A DNA stretch of 64,000 nt from Trichomonas vaginalis G3 (Eukaryota > Parabasalia > Trichomonadida > Trichomonadidae): assembly GCF_026262505.1 (NCBI RefSeq), contig NC_067206.1:39011660-39075659 (forward strand). The letters run 5' to 3'. The position numbers and the translations under genes were made by a program. Positions within the stretch are counted from its first letter, which is position 1; each line of letters begins with the position of its first letter. Of this stretch, positions 9,340-19,882 are shown piece by piece. The notes below the pieces were generated by a model, which searched no databases, had not been told where the DNA came from, and saw only the letters and a list, made by a program, of their open reading frames with translations.

Positions 9340-10859
9340 TCAAAGAGCATCTTCCGTGAAAAGTGCTATTGGTTTTGTAAACTTCTTTGCTTTCAATTCA
9401 TCTGGACCGTCTCTGTCACCAGTATATTGTATTTGAACTGTACCAACAGTTGAAATACCACCCATAAAGTCTTCTGAGTCAGCAAATGGAATGCCAAGCC
9501 AAAAGTTTGAACGGTCTCCATTTGTATATTGAGTTTTTTGACCTCCTGTATGAGTCCATACTTTCACATATGGCATAATAGAACTTTGCATTTCAGGGTT
9601 AATGGTTGTTGTGAAGTTGTTGTTAAAGTTCATAGCATCTAATGTCAAGTTGTATGACCTCATATCCTCACTGTAGAATATTCTTCTCTTGGATAATATT
9701 TGCCATCTATGTTTATATGATATTTAATACCAGGGTTGTAGAAACAAGAATAGTCATTTATAGTTCGTCTGAACAGTACAAACATAGTATCTGCATGTTT
9801 CATTGCAGTTGTTAAAGCAATATCTGTTTTTGCACCTGGGTCAGCACTTTGGTTTCCAACTTCACCTGCAAAGTCTTTGACAGATATTTGGTGTATAGGG
9901 AACATAAGTGGAACTGCAATATATTTGGCAGCTAAAGCATTTGAAATATCTGGGTCAACATATAAACGGCAAGTCTGCTTTCTATTCTCTTGCATTCAAC
10001 TTTTCGCATGTGAACTTAACTGGGTCCCAAGCATCTCCAGCAGCATTGAAATAATAGTTTACTTCAATTGTTGAAGTTTGAGAAACCAAAGTCTAAGTCA
10101 ACTTTGTCTTTGCAAAATTCGGCGAATGAATGTTTTATTTGTTCCCTTTACGTCTGTAATAGTGAATGGGTCTTGTGTTGGTGCAATGACTAAGTTATTT
10201 TTGCTTGGAGTAAGTTCGATAGAAATTTTTCCTGCCCAGTTTGGCAAGTATCTTAAAAACCTGAAGATGAGGAAAGATGACAAAGGAACTCTAAGTTTCA
10301 GTTTTACTTTAGTGGCAGCATTTCCATCTGAACCAGAAAGGTTAACATAAACTCCTGGAACGTTAGGGTCAAGTCTTCTTATTTTCTCAATAGTTGCATA
10401 CTGGTCTGTTTGTTCTCTAGCTTGTGGTTGTACTGAGTTTCTCAAAGCGAACCATTCATAGTTTGCCCATGTTACTGTTTGAACTAAGTCAGAGTTAGAA
10501 TATATCTTATATCCCATGAAAACTTCTGGAGCATATTGGTATCCGACATAGAAAATTCCATTGCAACCTTTCTTGTCAGACAACTTGGCAGAAGGTTTTA
10601 TTTCAATGTCTTGTTCCACGTATAAGAATGAGTTGTCAATAGAAATAATATGAAACCTGTCGCAAGCAATATCTACTGTTGTTGAAGAACCTTCTCCAAA
10701 CTCACCTACGTTTCCATAAGAAACAGCAGTTGTATATTCGTAAGTTCCAGGAACTATTTCTGACCTTCTAATGGCATTGTCGCATTCGTTATACCATTCG
10801 GAAACATTTCCGTTCATGGCATCCAAAACTGTTGGCGTTATATTCTGAGCGGCGTACAT
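9340..10859 (-). pseudogene. Major capsid protein (double jelly roll)
   Basis: The first part (MYAAQNITPTVLDAMNGNV...) has the strand pattern of Polinton capsid proteins. A DIEIKPSAKLSDKKGCNGIFYVGYQ-like stretch corresponds in place to KVKATLVSNKAF...MRLFVGYKS in the capsid gene at 35706. The following PLSSFLIFRFLRYLPNWAGKI stretch corresponds to VNDLLAFQAFDDYPKSFGEI, a typical first-to-second jelly-roll signature. The remaining part to 9340 is beta-rich and ends FTKPIALFTEDAL. The gene encodes the shell protein of the presumed virion. This copy has about two or three breaks. Confidence 0.7.
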
Positions 10860-10869
10860 TTCATATGGG

Positions 10870-13800
10870 TAAAAATATAGAATAGTTGAATTTATGTGTC
10901 ATAATAGAACCCACTCGGACCAAGCTTTACTTTCTTCCTGACTGAGTTTTTAACTCTTCTTTTTCCTTCATTGCCACTACTTTCACTAGATGAAGTTACT
11001 TCTTCACTACTTTCATTTGTTCTACTCTTCTCTTCTTCTTTGGTGTCGCTTTTGGTAACTTGCCCTCTGCTTCAAGTTGTTGCATCTTTGCCTCATGTTC
11101 ACCTAGTATGTTGTAAATTTCCCATGTCCTTTTTGCCTTTGGGCTCTGGTCGCCCATCTCAGGTAACCTATATCCTAGAAAGATTTTGTCATAGTTTGTA
11201 TTTGAGTCTTCGCGTATTGTTTTGCATGACTCTTTCCTGAGTTTCCGGTTCAAGCTCTTCAAACAGAGCTTGTCCATATGGAATAAGCTCGTTTCCAAAT
11301 ATATGTTTTTGTAGCCATTCTGGTTTTCTTTCCATGTTACCAATAATATTTTTGTGAATGGGAAAAGCTTTTACCCAATGTTTCAGTCTTGCGTCATTTA
11401 TTTCTGTAGTTGGTTTTATTTTGTCAAGGAATGTTTTTTCAATACTAACATTTCATTTGGTACTGTCCATTTGAGTTTTCTTAAATATTCATCCTTCTCG
11501 GTTCATTGTCTGCAAAGTAAGTTTTTATGACATTTTGTAAACTTTCGTTTGCAAGGTCATGTACAATAGGTTCTCTTCTTCTCTCTCCCTAACTTTCTTT
11601 CTAAACTCTTCACCAAATATACCATCTCTATGGTTCTGTGTAGTTCTTTGAGATAAATGTTCTAGAACGTCAGGTGTTATATTTCCATCAGCCATGTTCA
11701 TTTCATACTGGTCCAAAATATCTGCATGTTTCATATCTTTCAATGGCATTAAAGCCGCGCTGAAAATACCAGCTATATCTGGTTCACCATTCACTTCCAT
11801 TGCGTCTACAACTTCTTGGAATTGAGGTTGTAAGTTTATGAACCACCTATCCGGATTAGCTTTATGACCCCATCTCATTGTAGTTCCATAGTCCTGCAGA
11901 AACAAAAGTAGGTTTGTTTCCATATTGGCTAGGTTCTGAATGAACTTTAAACAATGTTTCATTTCTATATGTTTTGTTGAAATTTAACCTTTTATTTTCA
12001 CCGAGTTCAGCCAAAGATTGAACGTTATATGGTCGTAAGTAAAAAGGATTATTGTATTTGCGTACATTTTCTTTCAGTACTTCCATTCTTTGCTGAATAT
12101 TTTCATCTGATGTTGGAGTCTTTTGTATGTCGGTGAACATTTTTCGATATCTTCTACTATGTCAGCCGAATTTTTTCTTAGACTCTTGGAAAGATTCCAT
12201 ATTCTCCGCATACACTTGTTGAGGGTCAAGATTTTTCGGCTGTTCCAAATCTTCATCTAGTTCTGTGAAGTTAGTTTCCAAAGGAGGGACTTGTTCGTTT
12301 CCTTCAGGCTCTTCTAGCTGTTGTTGCTGAACTATTTCTTCCATGTCTGGTTGTATCTGAACTTCTTCCTGTTGAGTTTCTTGTACCTCATCTGGTGGCA
12401 TTTCATATATTCCGAGACCGTTTTTAAAAGTTCCCTATCTAAGTCATCCGGACTCATAACCTTTCTTCTTTCGTTCCGTCTCTATTTTTTACGCGTTTCA
12501 TGAAGAGAGTTGAATTATCATTTAGCTCTGACACCAAATATCTCGGAGTAAATTCATTCATGTCATTTGGATGATATGCTATTAAATCATATCCCTTAGC
12601 GAGCTTGTATTTTCCAGGTTTGAGATTATATCCCATTTGGTGCTGAACCATAAAGCTAAATAGGTTCGGGTCAGTATTTCCTTCCTTGAACTTTCTAATA
12701 GCTTCTTTATATCTGTCACTAAAGTCAAGAGTATCTGGGTAACCATAATCTTCCTTAAGCATTTTTAAGAATTCTTGGTTTCCTTGTTCTCTACTTCTTT
12801 TGTGTCTTTGCTCTGTTTGTGGTTGCTGTGGTGCTGGATTTTGAACTGTTGGTTGCTGTGCTGGTTGTGGAGGTGGTTGTTGTGCTGGTTTTGGTTGTGG
12901 TGCTGGATTTTGAACTGTTGGTTGTTGTTGTTGTTTTGGTGCATGCCTGTGTCTGTGTCCATGTGACGATGTAAATGTTTTAGGTAGTCCTGGTGCAGGT
13001 GCTTCTCTTGGAGGGTTTGGTGGTATATAAGTTCCACCAGCTGGCACATATGTTCCATCTGCAGCATAATGTCCTACCTGACTTTTCGTTTTTAAAGAAA
13101 GCATTTACTAGGTCTGTTTTGGTCTGTTGTAACTCTTTTTCTTGACTTTCCACAACAGTTGCTCTAACGGCGTCATAGGCACTTTGAACTGCCTGTCTCG
13201 TTGCTGCATCTGTTATTTTCGTCATATTTTGTGCTACTTCTCTTAACTCTTTGTCGAAACCTTCAGACTTCAGTTTCTTTCCAGATGAGAAGTCGTTCAC
13301 ACTAGTTTCACCTTACTATGAAGAGCTTCGAAGGCATTCTTAAAGTCAGCATTCATTAAAGCTTCATTTGAACTGTCTTCATCCGCTTGTATTTTTGTCC
13401 TTATTGACCCTATAAGTTGGGCTGCTTTAGCGTTGGCTTGGGCGTCTAACCAGTTCATTATTAGCTTTTATATATTCTGCGCTTTTCATTGCCTTTTGCA
13501 TGGCTGCGTCGTTATTTTTACTTTCTTGTGCTAAGTTTTCATACTGTACGGTTTGGTTTTGCAACTGTAAAAGTTTTTTCTGCCTTTACATTTGCTTCAA
13601 CTTTTTTTTTATACTCATCGCTATCCATATATGTCTTCAGGGCTTTTTGTTTTATTTCTTCATCTTTCAGTACTTTATATTGAGTAGTATGGTTTTTTCA
13701 AATTTATAACATCTTGTTCCATTTTTGCTACTTCTGCTGCTTTTTCTGACACTTTTTTCGCATATTCCTCTGTACTTAGTTCTTTCAGTTGTTCTTCTTT

Positions 13801-14204
13801 CTTCTTTTCTCTACGTTTAACTCATTGAGTTTCTTTGTGTGTCTGTCATATTCTAGTTTCTTTTTCGTTTTCACTTATTTGTTTCTGTATGTCTATGTTT
13901 GACTTTTTGACATCTGTTATTTGATTTTTGAGTGAACTCAAATTCATTTGACTTTGAGGGTTATAACTGTTCCGTCTGCAGCTCCACCATAGCCTGCCAT
14001 TTTTCGCTAAAAGTGCCGCTCTTAAACCTCCACTCTGTGCACCAATAACTCGGTTTAAAAGCATAGGGTTGCTTGACATTTGTTGCAACATAGTGGGGTC
14101 ATTCATCATTTGTTGTTGCAACTGTTGTTGTGGTGTCAGTTTTAACTATTGGATGTTTCAATGCTCCTTCTCTTACGTATATTCTTACGTAGCTTACGTG
14201 GCAT
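10870..14204 (-). pseudogene. Gln/Pro-rich virion structural region
   Basis: The block starts at 14204 with a very basic N-terminus (MPRKLRKNIRKRR), as in DNA-associated core proteins. It then holds a Gln/Met-rich segment (MNDPTMLQQMSSNPMLL), long coiled coils, and a His- and Pro/Gln-rich linker (SSHGHRHRHAPKQQQQ). Globular parts follow (PNLFSFMVQHQMGYNLKPG; PDRWFINLQPQFQEVVDAM), and near the end a PKKKRRV nuclear-localisation-like motif (about 11040). It may be one or several genes; there are about six or more breaks. No single family is recognised; the position behind the capsid gene suggests minor virion or core proteins. Confidence 0.45.
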
Positions 14205-14510
14205 TTTAAGTGAAGTTAAAAAGCGGTTTTTGACAGATGTTTAATATGACACTTTTGTTCAGCACAAAACTACTCGGTCAAAATGTTGTCAGTTTTGTAA
14301 AATAACCGTCCTATCTCATTCTATAAGGGGGAAAAGGCTTCTCAAAGTATACTTCCTTGGAACGCCGGTAACTTTTCCTGTAGCGACGATAGACCCTTAC
14401 TTGTCCGGACAAAGTTATACTATTTTGAGCGCTCTACAAAAAAGTCAACGGCTGGTCGGCTGGGGTTCGGTCCTCCTCTTGGGTCTTGGGCAAAATTTCT
14501 TAGGGGCTAG
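14205..14510. other. Non-coding sub-terminal segment of the family-2 element
   Basis: The segment is less AT-rich than its surroundings and contains no frame of note. It may contain end-binding or origin sites but nothing specific is recognised. Confidence 0.4.
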
Positions 14511-14609
14511 AGGGCGCAACGCGCCTGGAAGCCCCCCAAATATAAACTTCATTTATACTAAACATCTTCAGGGCTAGAGGGCGCAACGCGCCTGGAGGCC
14601 CCACTACCT
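14511..14609 (-). repeat. Terminal GC hairpins of the family-2 element
   Basis: Two copies of a hairpin, GGGCTAGAGGGCGCAACGCG then CCTGGAAGCCCC or CCTGGAGGCCCC, lie at about 14512-14545 and 14572-14604. They are separated by AAACTTCATTTATACTAAAC. Read outward-in this is AGGTAGTGGGGC(C)TCCAGGC, the same as the start of the element at 62742. This marks the element end. Confidence 0.75.
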
Positions 14610-14726
14610 TTTTTTTTTCTTTTCATCATTAAACGTAGAAAGATATATTAATATTATTTTAAAATTAAAAAAAAATAAAGAAAGTATAATAAGTAATTAT
14701 TTAGTTATCGATATATATATGTAAAG

Positions 14727-15950
14727 TGATAATCTGAGGATAATCTGAGGAGGAGTCTGAGGATTAGACCGAGGAGTAGTTTGAGGAGTTTGATGATAAT
14801 CTGAGGAGTTTGAGGAGTAATCTGAGGAGTTTGAGGATAATCTGAGGAGGAGTCTGAGGATAATCTGAGGAGTTTGAGGATAATCTGAGGAGGAGTTTGA
14901 GGATAATCTGAGGAGGAGTTTGAGGATAATCTGAGGAGGAGTCTGAGGATAATCTGAGGAGGAGTTTGAGGATTAGACCGAGGAGTAGTCTGAGGAGCTT
15001 GAGGATAATCTGAGTAGTCTGAGGAGCTTGAGGATAATCTGAGGAGTTTGAGGATAATCTGAGGAGGAGTCTGAGGATTAGACCGAGGAGTAGTTTGAGG
15101 AGTAGTCTGAGGAGTTTGAGGATAATCTGAGGAGGAGTCTGAGGATTAGACCGAGGAGTAGTTTGAGGAGTTTGATGATAATCTGAGGAGTTTGAGGAGT
15201 AGTCTGAGGAGTTTGAGGATAATCTGAGGAGTTTGAGGATAATCTGAGGAGGAGTCTGAGGATAATCTGAGGAGTTTGAGGATAATCTGAGGAGGAGTTT
15301 GAGGATAATCTGAGGAGGAGTTTGAGGATAATCTGAGGAGGAGTCTGAGGATAATCTGAGGAGGAGTTTGAGGATTAGACCGAGGAGTAGTCTGAGGAGC
15401 TTGAGGATAATCTGAGGAGTTTGAGGATAATCTGAGGAGGAGTCTGAGGATTAGACCGAGGAGTAGTTTGAGGAGTAGTCTGAGGAGTTTGAGGATAATC
15501 TGAGGAGGAGTCTGAGGATTAGACTGAGGAGTTTGAGGAGTAGTCTGAGGATAATCTGAGGAGGAGTTTGAGGATTAGACTGAGGAGTAGTTTGAGGATA
15601 ATCTGAGGAGGAGTTTGAGGATTAGACTGAGGAGTAGTTTGAGGATAATCTGAGGAGGAGTCTGAGGATAATCTGAGGAGGAGTCTGCGGATAATCTGAG
15701 GAGTAGTTTCAGGAGTAGTCTGAGGACTAGTCTCAGGACTAGTCTGATGAGGAGGACTCTAAGGAGTAGTCTGAAGAGTAGTCTCAGGAGGAAGATCTGA
15801 GGAGGAGTCTTATGAGGAAGATCTGAGGAGTAGTCTGATGAGGAGGGGTCTAAGGAGTAGTCTGAGGATGATGAGTAATCTGATAAGGAGTAGTCTGAGG
15901 ATGATCTGAGGATAACCTGATGACTAGTCTAGGAGTGGTCTAATAAAAAT
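14727..15950 (+). repeat. GAGGATAATCTGAGGAG satellite array, left copy
   Basis: About 1.2 kb of short units (GAGGATAATCTGAGGAGGAG, TTTGAGGAGTAGTCTGAGGA and variants) form a minisatellite with higher-order repeats: long stretches around 14733-14950 recur at 15130-15340. The array degenerates near 15,700-15,950. The inverted copy lies at about 20200-21225. No gene. Confidence 0.9.
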
Positions 15951-15954
15951 GTAA

Positions 15955-16260
15955 AATATTTTCAAAGAAAAAATTCTATGAATTTTATATTTTAATTCTT
16001 AGCATTATACTGAATAAAATAAACATAAATATCAAAATTTGAAATTGAACACGCCAAAAAATTGATAATCCACATTCAATATTTTGTAAGTGGCGTACAT
16101 TTTGAATACTCGCCATACGCCTTGGAGTTCTCAATTTTGAATTCACCTTTATTTGGGCGACCTCAGAAAAATACGCCATTAAGAAAAATATTGTATGAGA
16201 TTTTAAATTTGAACATGCTCTACCTTAAGGAATTAAATTTATTAAGATATATTTATATAT
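15955..16260 (+). repeat. Flank segment present three times
   Basis: The stretch with GTGGCGTACATTTTGAATAC and CGCCATACGCCTTGGAG lies next to the Polinton left end here. It occurs inverted at 19883-20190 and again in direct orientation at about 21362-21555, each time touching a Polinton end. It holds small inverted repeats (GGCGTA/TACGCC). It may be a duplicated host flank or an older repeat. Confidence 0.85.
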
Positions 16261-16414
16261 AGTAGTAGGATAGGAAGGGTTGTGTGACTTTTTTTGTTAC
16301 ATCTATATATAGACGATGCATTAAAATATATTTATATACTAAACGCATTAAAAAATTAACATTAATTTTAAAATAATTTATTTTTTTATCTTTTATAAAA
16401 GAAGCTATATATAG

Positions 16415-17005
16415 ATGATGTCAGATATTCCGCGATTTATTAAACATTGTTTAAATCCTGAATGGGTTAAACTTCAATTTAAAAATGAAGATTGTGAATT
16501 ATTAAATGAATATGAAAGCCAAAATAAGCTAATGAGGTATAAATATAATGATAAAGAATATTTAATTTCATGGAATCAATGGAGTCATAATCAAAGACCT
16601 CATAAACGAGAAGAAGAAATTAGAAATAATGAAATGGAAATCATTGATGACATTAAAGAGGATGGAATTCCTAAATTTTGTAGAAAAACCTTTAGAACTA
16701 AGTTAGGAGCATATAAACGTAGAGTATTAAATCCTGAATATCTTAAACATCAATTTAAAAAGGAAGACTGTGAATTATTAAACGCTAATGAATATGAAAA
16801 TGCTAAATCAAAACTGAGATATAAATATATTGGAAGTGATGAAAGGTGTAAAGATAAAGATAAAGTTTATTCAGTTTCATATAATAACTGGCACACGTTA
16901 GGGATAAGAAAACATTTAGGAGATTATGGTAAAAGTTCTGAATTCTTTAAATCTAGTATGTACGAGAGAGTAAAAGAAATTAGAAATAATTATTTTCATG
17001 AATAA
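16415..17005 (+). CDS. Terminal Polinton gene with duplicated domain, 196 aa
   Basis: The first gene inside the element end starts within the terminal repeat (MMSDIPRFIKHCLNPEW). It contains two related units of about 50 residues: PEWVKLQFKNEDCELLN...YLISWNQWSH (about residues 14-60) and PEYLKHQFKKEDCELLN...YSVSYNNWHT (about 107-160). The repeated Trp/Tyr-rich strand pattern suggests a small DNA-binding domain, but no family is recognised. The first residues are encoded by the terminal repeat, so remnants appear at every element end in this window. Confidence 0.6.
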   Translation: MMSDIPRFIKHCLNPEWVKLQFKNEDCELLNEYESQNKLMRYKYNDKEYLISWNQWSHNQRPHKREEEIRNNEMEIIDDIKEDGIPKFCRKTFRTKLGAYKRRVLNPEYLKHQFKKEDCELLNANEYENAKSKLRYKYIGSDERCKDKDKVYSVSYNNWHTLGIRKHLGDYGKSSEFFKSSMYERVKEIRNNYFHE

Positions 17006-17086
17006 AATAAAAAATTTTTTTAAAAAAATAAACTTTAAAAATTCATGTCTTACATTTTTGAATAATTTATTTTTATTTTGTATGAA

Positions 17087-17476
17087 ATGAGCGTCAAGAC
17101 TAACGACGTTAAAAAATTTGGATTCACAAATGAGGAAATAAAGGATATATTAGAGGAGGCGGGTTATGAAGTTAGTAAATATTATTTAAGAAATTGTCAA
17201 AAATTCGCGGAGTTTTTAAATGAGTTTGATTATGATGGAAAAATGAATAAAGATGATGTTATAAATTTCTTATATCCCACATCTAAAGAAGAAAAACCTA
17301 AAGAACCTGATGATTTTATAGCTATTCATACATTCCTTTTCAAAGTTGTGAAATTAAATAAGACAGGAATTAGATTTAATGTATCAGGGTACGCATTCTT
17401 GAGTAAATTAAAATGTATCCGTCACGTTGCAGATGATAAAAATTTATGTGTTCTTAATTCATTTTATGGGCTTTAA
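17087..17476 (+). pseudogene. Shortened copy of polymerase-upstream protein
   Basis: The N-terminus (MSVKTNDVKKFGFTNEEI) and C-terminus (HVADDKNLCVLNSFYGL) match the protein at 52589-53695, so this is a broken copy. The ATG at 17087 follows a TTTTTATTTTGTATGAA leader shared with the long copy. Confidence 0.7.
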
Positions 17477-17525
17477 AGAATAAACTTTATTTTTATTTAT
17501 TTTTTAATTTTTTATTCTTACATAA

Positions 17526-19703
17526 ATGAACAAAAACGGAACAGCTAAAATGAATGATAATCAAATTAGAGCAGAAGGTAGAAGGTTATTTAAACGCTTC
17601 TATAACATTCCTGATGGTGCTAATCCTAAAACTCGTAGAAGCTATTTAAATGAAGCAATAGATGCATATGAAGGGTTTGACATTTCATCAGAAAGTGAGA
17701 GATTAGCGAGAATGTTAAATGTTAATATTGATTTCTATTATTGTGATCCTCAACCAGAAGACGTGGACATAAATAAGGTAGACTTTCCATTAGTGGAATC
17801 AATAATGATAGATCCAGAATTTGAAACAGTAAATATTTTATTAACACAGAGTCCATGTGGAAAACTTCACGCTGACAGAATAACAGACGTTGAAGCACTC
17901 ACCGGCTATAGAGTTTGTCCATATTGTAAAGAAGAAGTTTATTCTATCCGTGATGATCCAGAAAGGAAAAACCAAAGAAGATTTTTAAAGCATTGTGAGA
18001 AATGTAAAGAAAATAATGGAAGATTAATTCAAGACGTTCAGTTGCAAAAGACACAGCAACCATATGCACCACATATTACGAAACAGAAGATATATCAGTG
18101 GTTATTAGCTCACAATTTGCAGGAATATTATCAACCGACAAGATATTATATTACTTTTGACTTCGAAACATTAGAGACTAAAGAAGAATTACAACTTTCT
18201 GAGTGTGCAACTTTGAACGCTTACTTAAAACCATTCATGGTATCATCAACGGTTAAATTAAATGATAAAACATATACGAGGAATTTTTGCTTAACTTCCA
18301 GTGATTCTTTTATTTCTGATTGGATTGAGTTTTTATTTTCAACATGTTCATTAGTTGCTAAATCAAATATTGAACAATATGAAGAATTATTGAAGCCGCA
18401 AACGGCGGGGACTTTGTCTCATACATTAAATGAAAAACAGAAGGAAGCATTTAAAGAACTTCTAGATGAGGAATTCAATAAAGTGAATATCATAGGTTTT
18501 AATTCGGGAAAGTTTGATTTAAATTTAATTCTTCGTGATTTAAACACTGCAAAATGGAAAATAAAATCAATGCTGGGTTCTTCTTCTCAATTTAAGCCAA
18601 TCATTGTAAAGAAAACAAACGTTCCATATGAATTGAGATTTATTGACATCAGAAATTATATAGCGGGTGGAACATTAGACCAATTCACTCAAGATTTCGG
18701 AAACAATAAATCACGTGTTAAATCCTTTTTCCCTTATCAATTCATCACATGGGAGAATTACGAAGATGAATTATATAAAGTGGAACCATTCACTCAAGAT
18801 TCATTTTATTCAGCATTAACTCAAGAAACTATATCAGATAGTGATTATCAAATATATCTCAATGATGCTAAAAATTTTAAGAATAGATTAGAATATTTTA
18901 TTCATTATTGCAATAAAGATGTTGAAATTATGATTGACCCAATTGATAAAATTATTGAAGAAACATTTGTTTATAAAATTGACATGCTTCATAATCTTTC
19001 TTTATCATCGAATGCTTCAATGATTCGTTACGCTTTAGCATATAAAGACTTTAATCCTAATGAAAAATATCCTGAGGAAGAGATAGAATCAAGTTTTGAA
19101 TTAACGAAAAAGTATTGGAAATATAAAATTGAATCATATAAGAAACAAGATGAAAAAGCAGAAAGAGATACTAAAAATAATGTTTCAATGGATGATTTTC
19201 AATACTATCACGATTTAATCCTTTCATCTAAATGCAAAATGTGTGGTAAAGCGTTTACATATGCAAATAAACCAACATTAGATAGAATCGATAATGAAAA
19301 ACCACATACCAAAGAAAATTGTCAGTTAATGTGTTGTTATTGCAATGTCGTGAAATCAAATAAAGATGAAGATGTTCAACGTTTAAGAATCAATTTAAGA
19401 AATTATGCATTAAAAAATAATTTACCAATGACTTTAGATTCAGTTGAAGCTTATCACATTCTCCGTAATGGAATTACTGGTGGTTTATCAAATGTTCAAC
19501 ATCGTGTTAATCTTAAAGGAATCACACACATTAATAAACTTTCATATAGTCCAGAAACTAAAACTGTATCAAATGAGGACACCACCAACATTATGACTCA
19601 TTTCGTTGGTGTTGACTTTAATTCATTATATCCTTCATCATTTTCATCTAATCCTCATGATTATGACTCCATTGATTCCATTCAGGATTTAAACAATGTT
19701 TAA
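17526..19703 (+). pseudogene. Protein-primed family-B DNA polymerase, N-terminal part
   Basis: This long frame starts at an ATG in the motif CATAAATG. It has Exo I (YYITFDFETLET), Exo II (NIIGFNSGKFDLNL), Exo III (HYCNKDVEIM) and the palm motif A (GVDFNSLYPSSF). Between the exonuclease and palm parts sits an HNH-like zinc segment: CKMCGKAF, LDRIDNEKPHTKENCQLMC and CYCNVVKSNKD (about residues 570-625). Polintons use this enzyme for replication from a protein-primed end. The copy is incomplete and runs into the right terminal repeat. Confidence 0.85.
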
Positions 19704-19882
19704 TAAATCGCGGAATATCTGACATCATCTATATATAGCTTCTTTTATAAAAGATAAAAAAATAAATTATTTTAAAATTAATGTTAATTTTTTAATGCGT
19801 TTAGTATATAAATATATTTTAATGCATCGTCTATATATAGATGTAACAAAAAAAGTCACACAACCCTTCCTATCCTACTACT

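Larger units (their letters stand above)
1..14609 (-). mobile_element. Polinton-like element, family 2, right-hand part (broken)
   Basis: The segment holds a packaging ATPase, SF3 helicase, penton-like protein, major capsid protein and other virion-type genes, which is the Maverick/Polinton set. Its right end (about 14609) reads outward-in as AGGTAGTGGGGC followed by a GC-rich hairpin. The same terminal sequence opens the element at 62742, so both belong to one family, distinct from the AGTAGTA-ended family at 16261 and 34345. The left end lies outside the window, so no polymerase or integrase is seen. The copy is a fossil with roughly ten or more breaks spread over its genes. Several frames are still long, so it is not ancient. 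The right boundary is inferred from the shared end, and no target duplication could be checked. Confidence 0.8.
16261..19882 (+). mobile_element. Short internally deleted Polinton, family 1
   Basis: Both ends read AGTAGTAGGATAGGAAGGG inward, with inverted ends of about 200 bp, and the flanking ATATAT on both sides fits a 6-bp target duplication. That 6-mer is self-complementary and the flanks are themselves inverted, so the evidence is weak. Inside are the terminal 196-aa gene, a shortened copy of the polymerase-upstream gene and part of the polymerase gene. It is a broken, non-autonomous derivative. Its protein text is nearly the same as that of the 34345-54462 element, so it is young. Confidence 0.9.

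Noticed and set aside
12775-12966. Plus-strand Trp/Leu/Cys-rich frame
   Set aside because: It is the complement of the Gln/Pro-rich linker of the minus-strand virion protein.
14727-15950. Coding low-complexity protein from the satellite
   Set aside because: The array has frequent stops in all frames and an inverted copy; it is a minisatellite.
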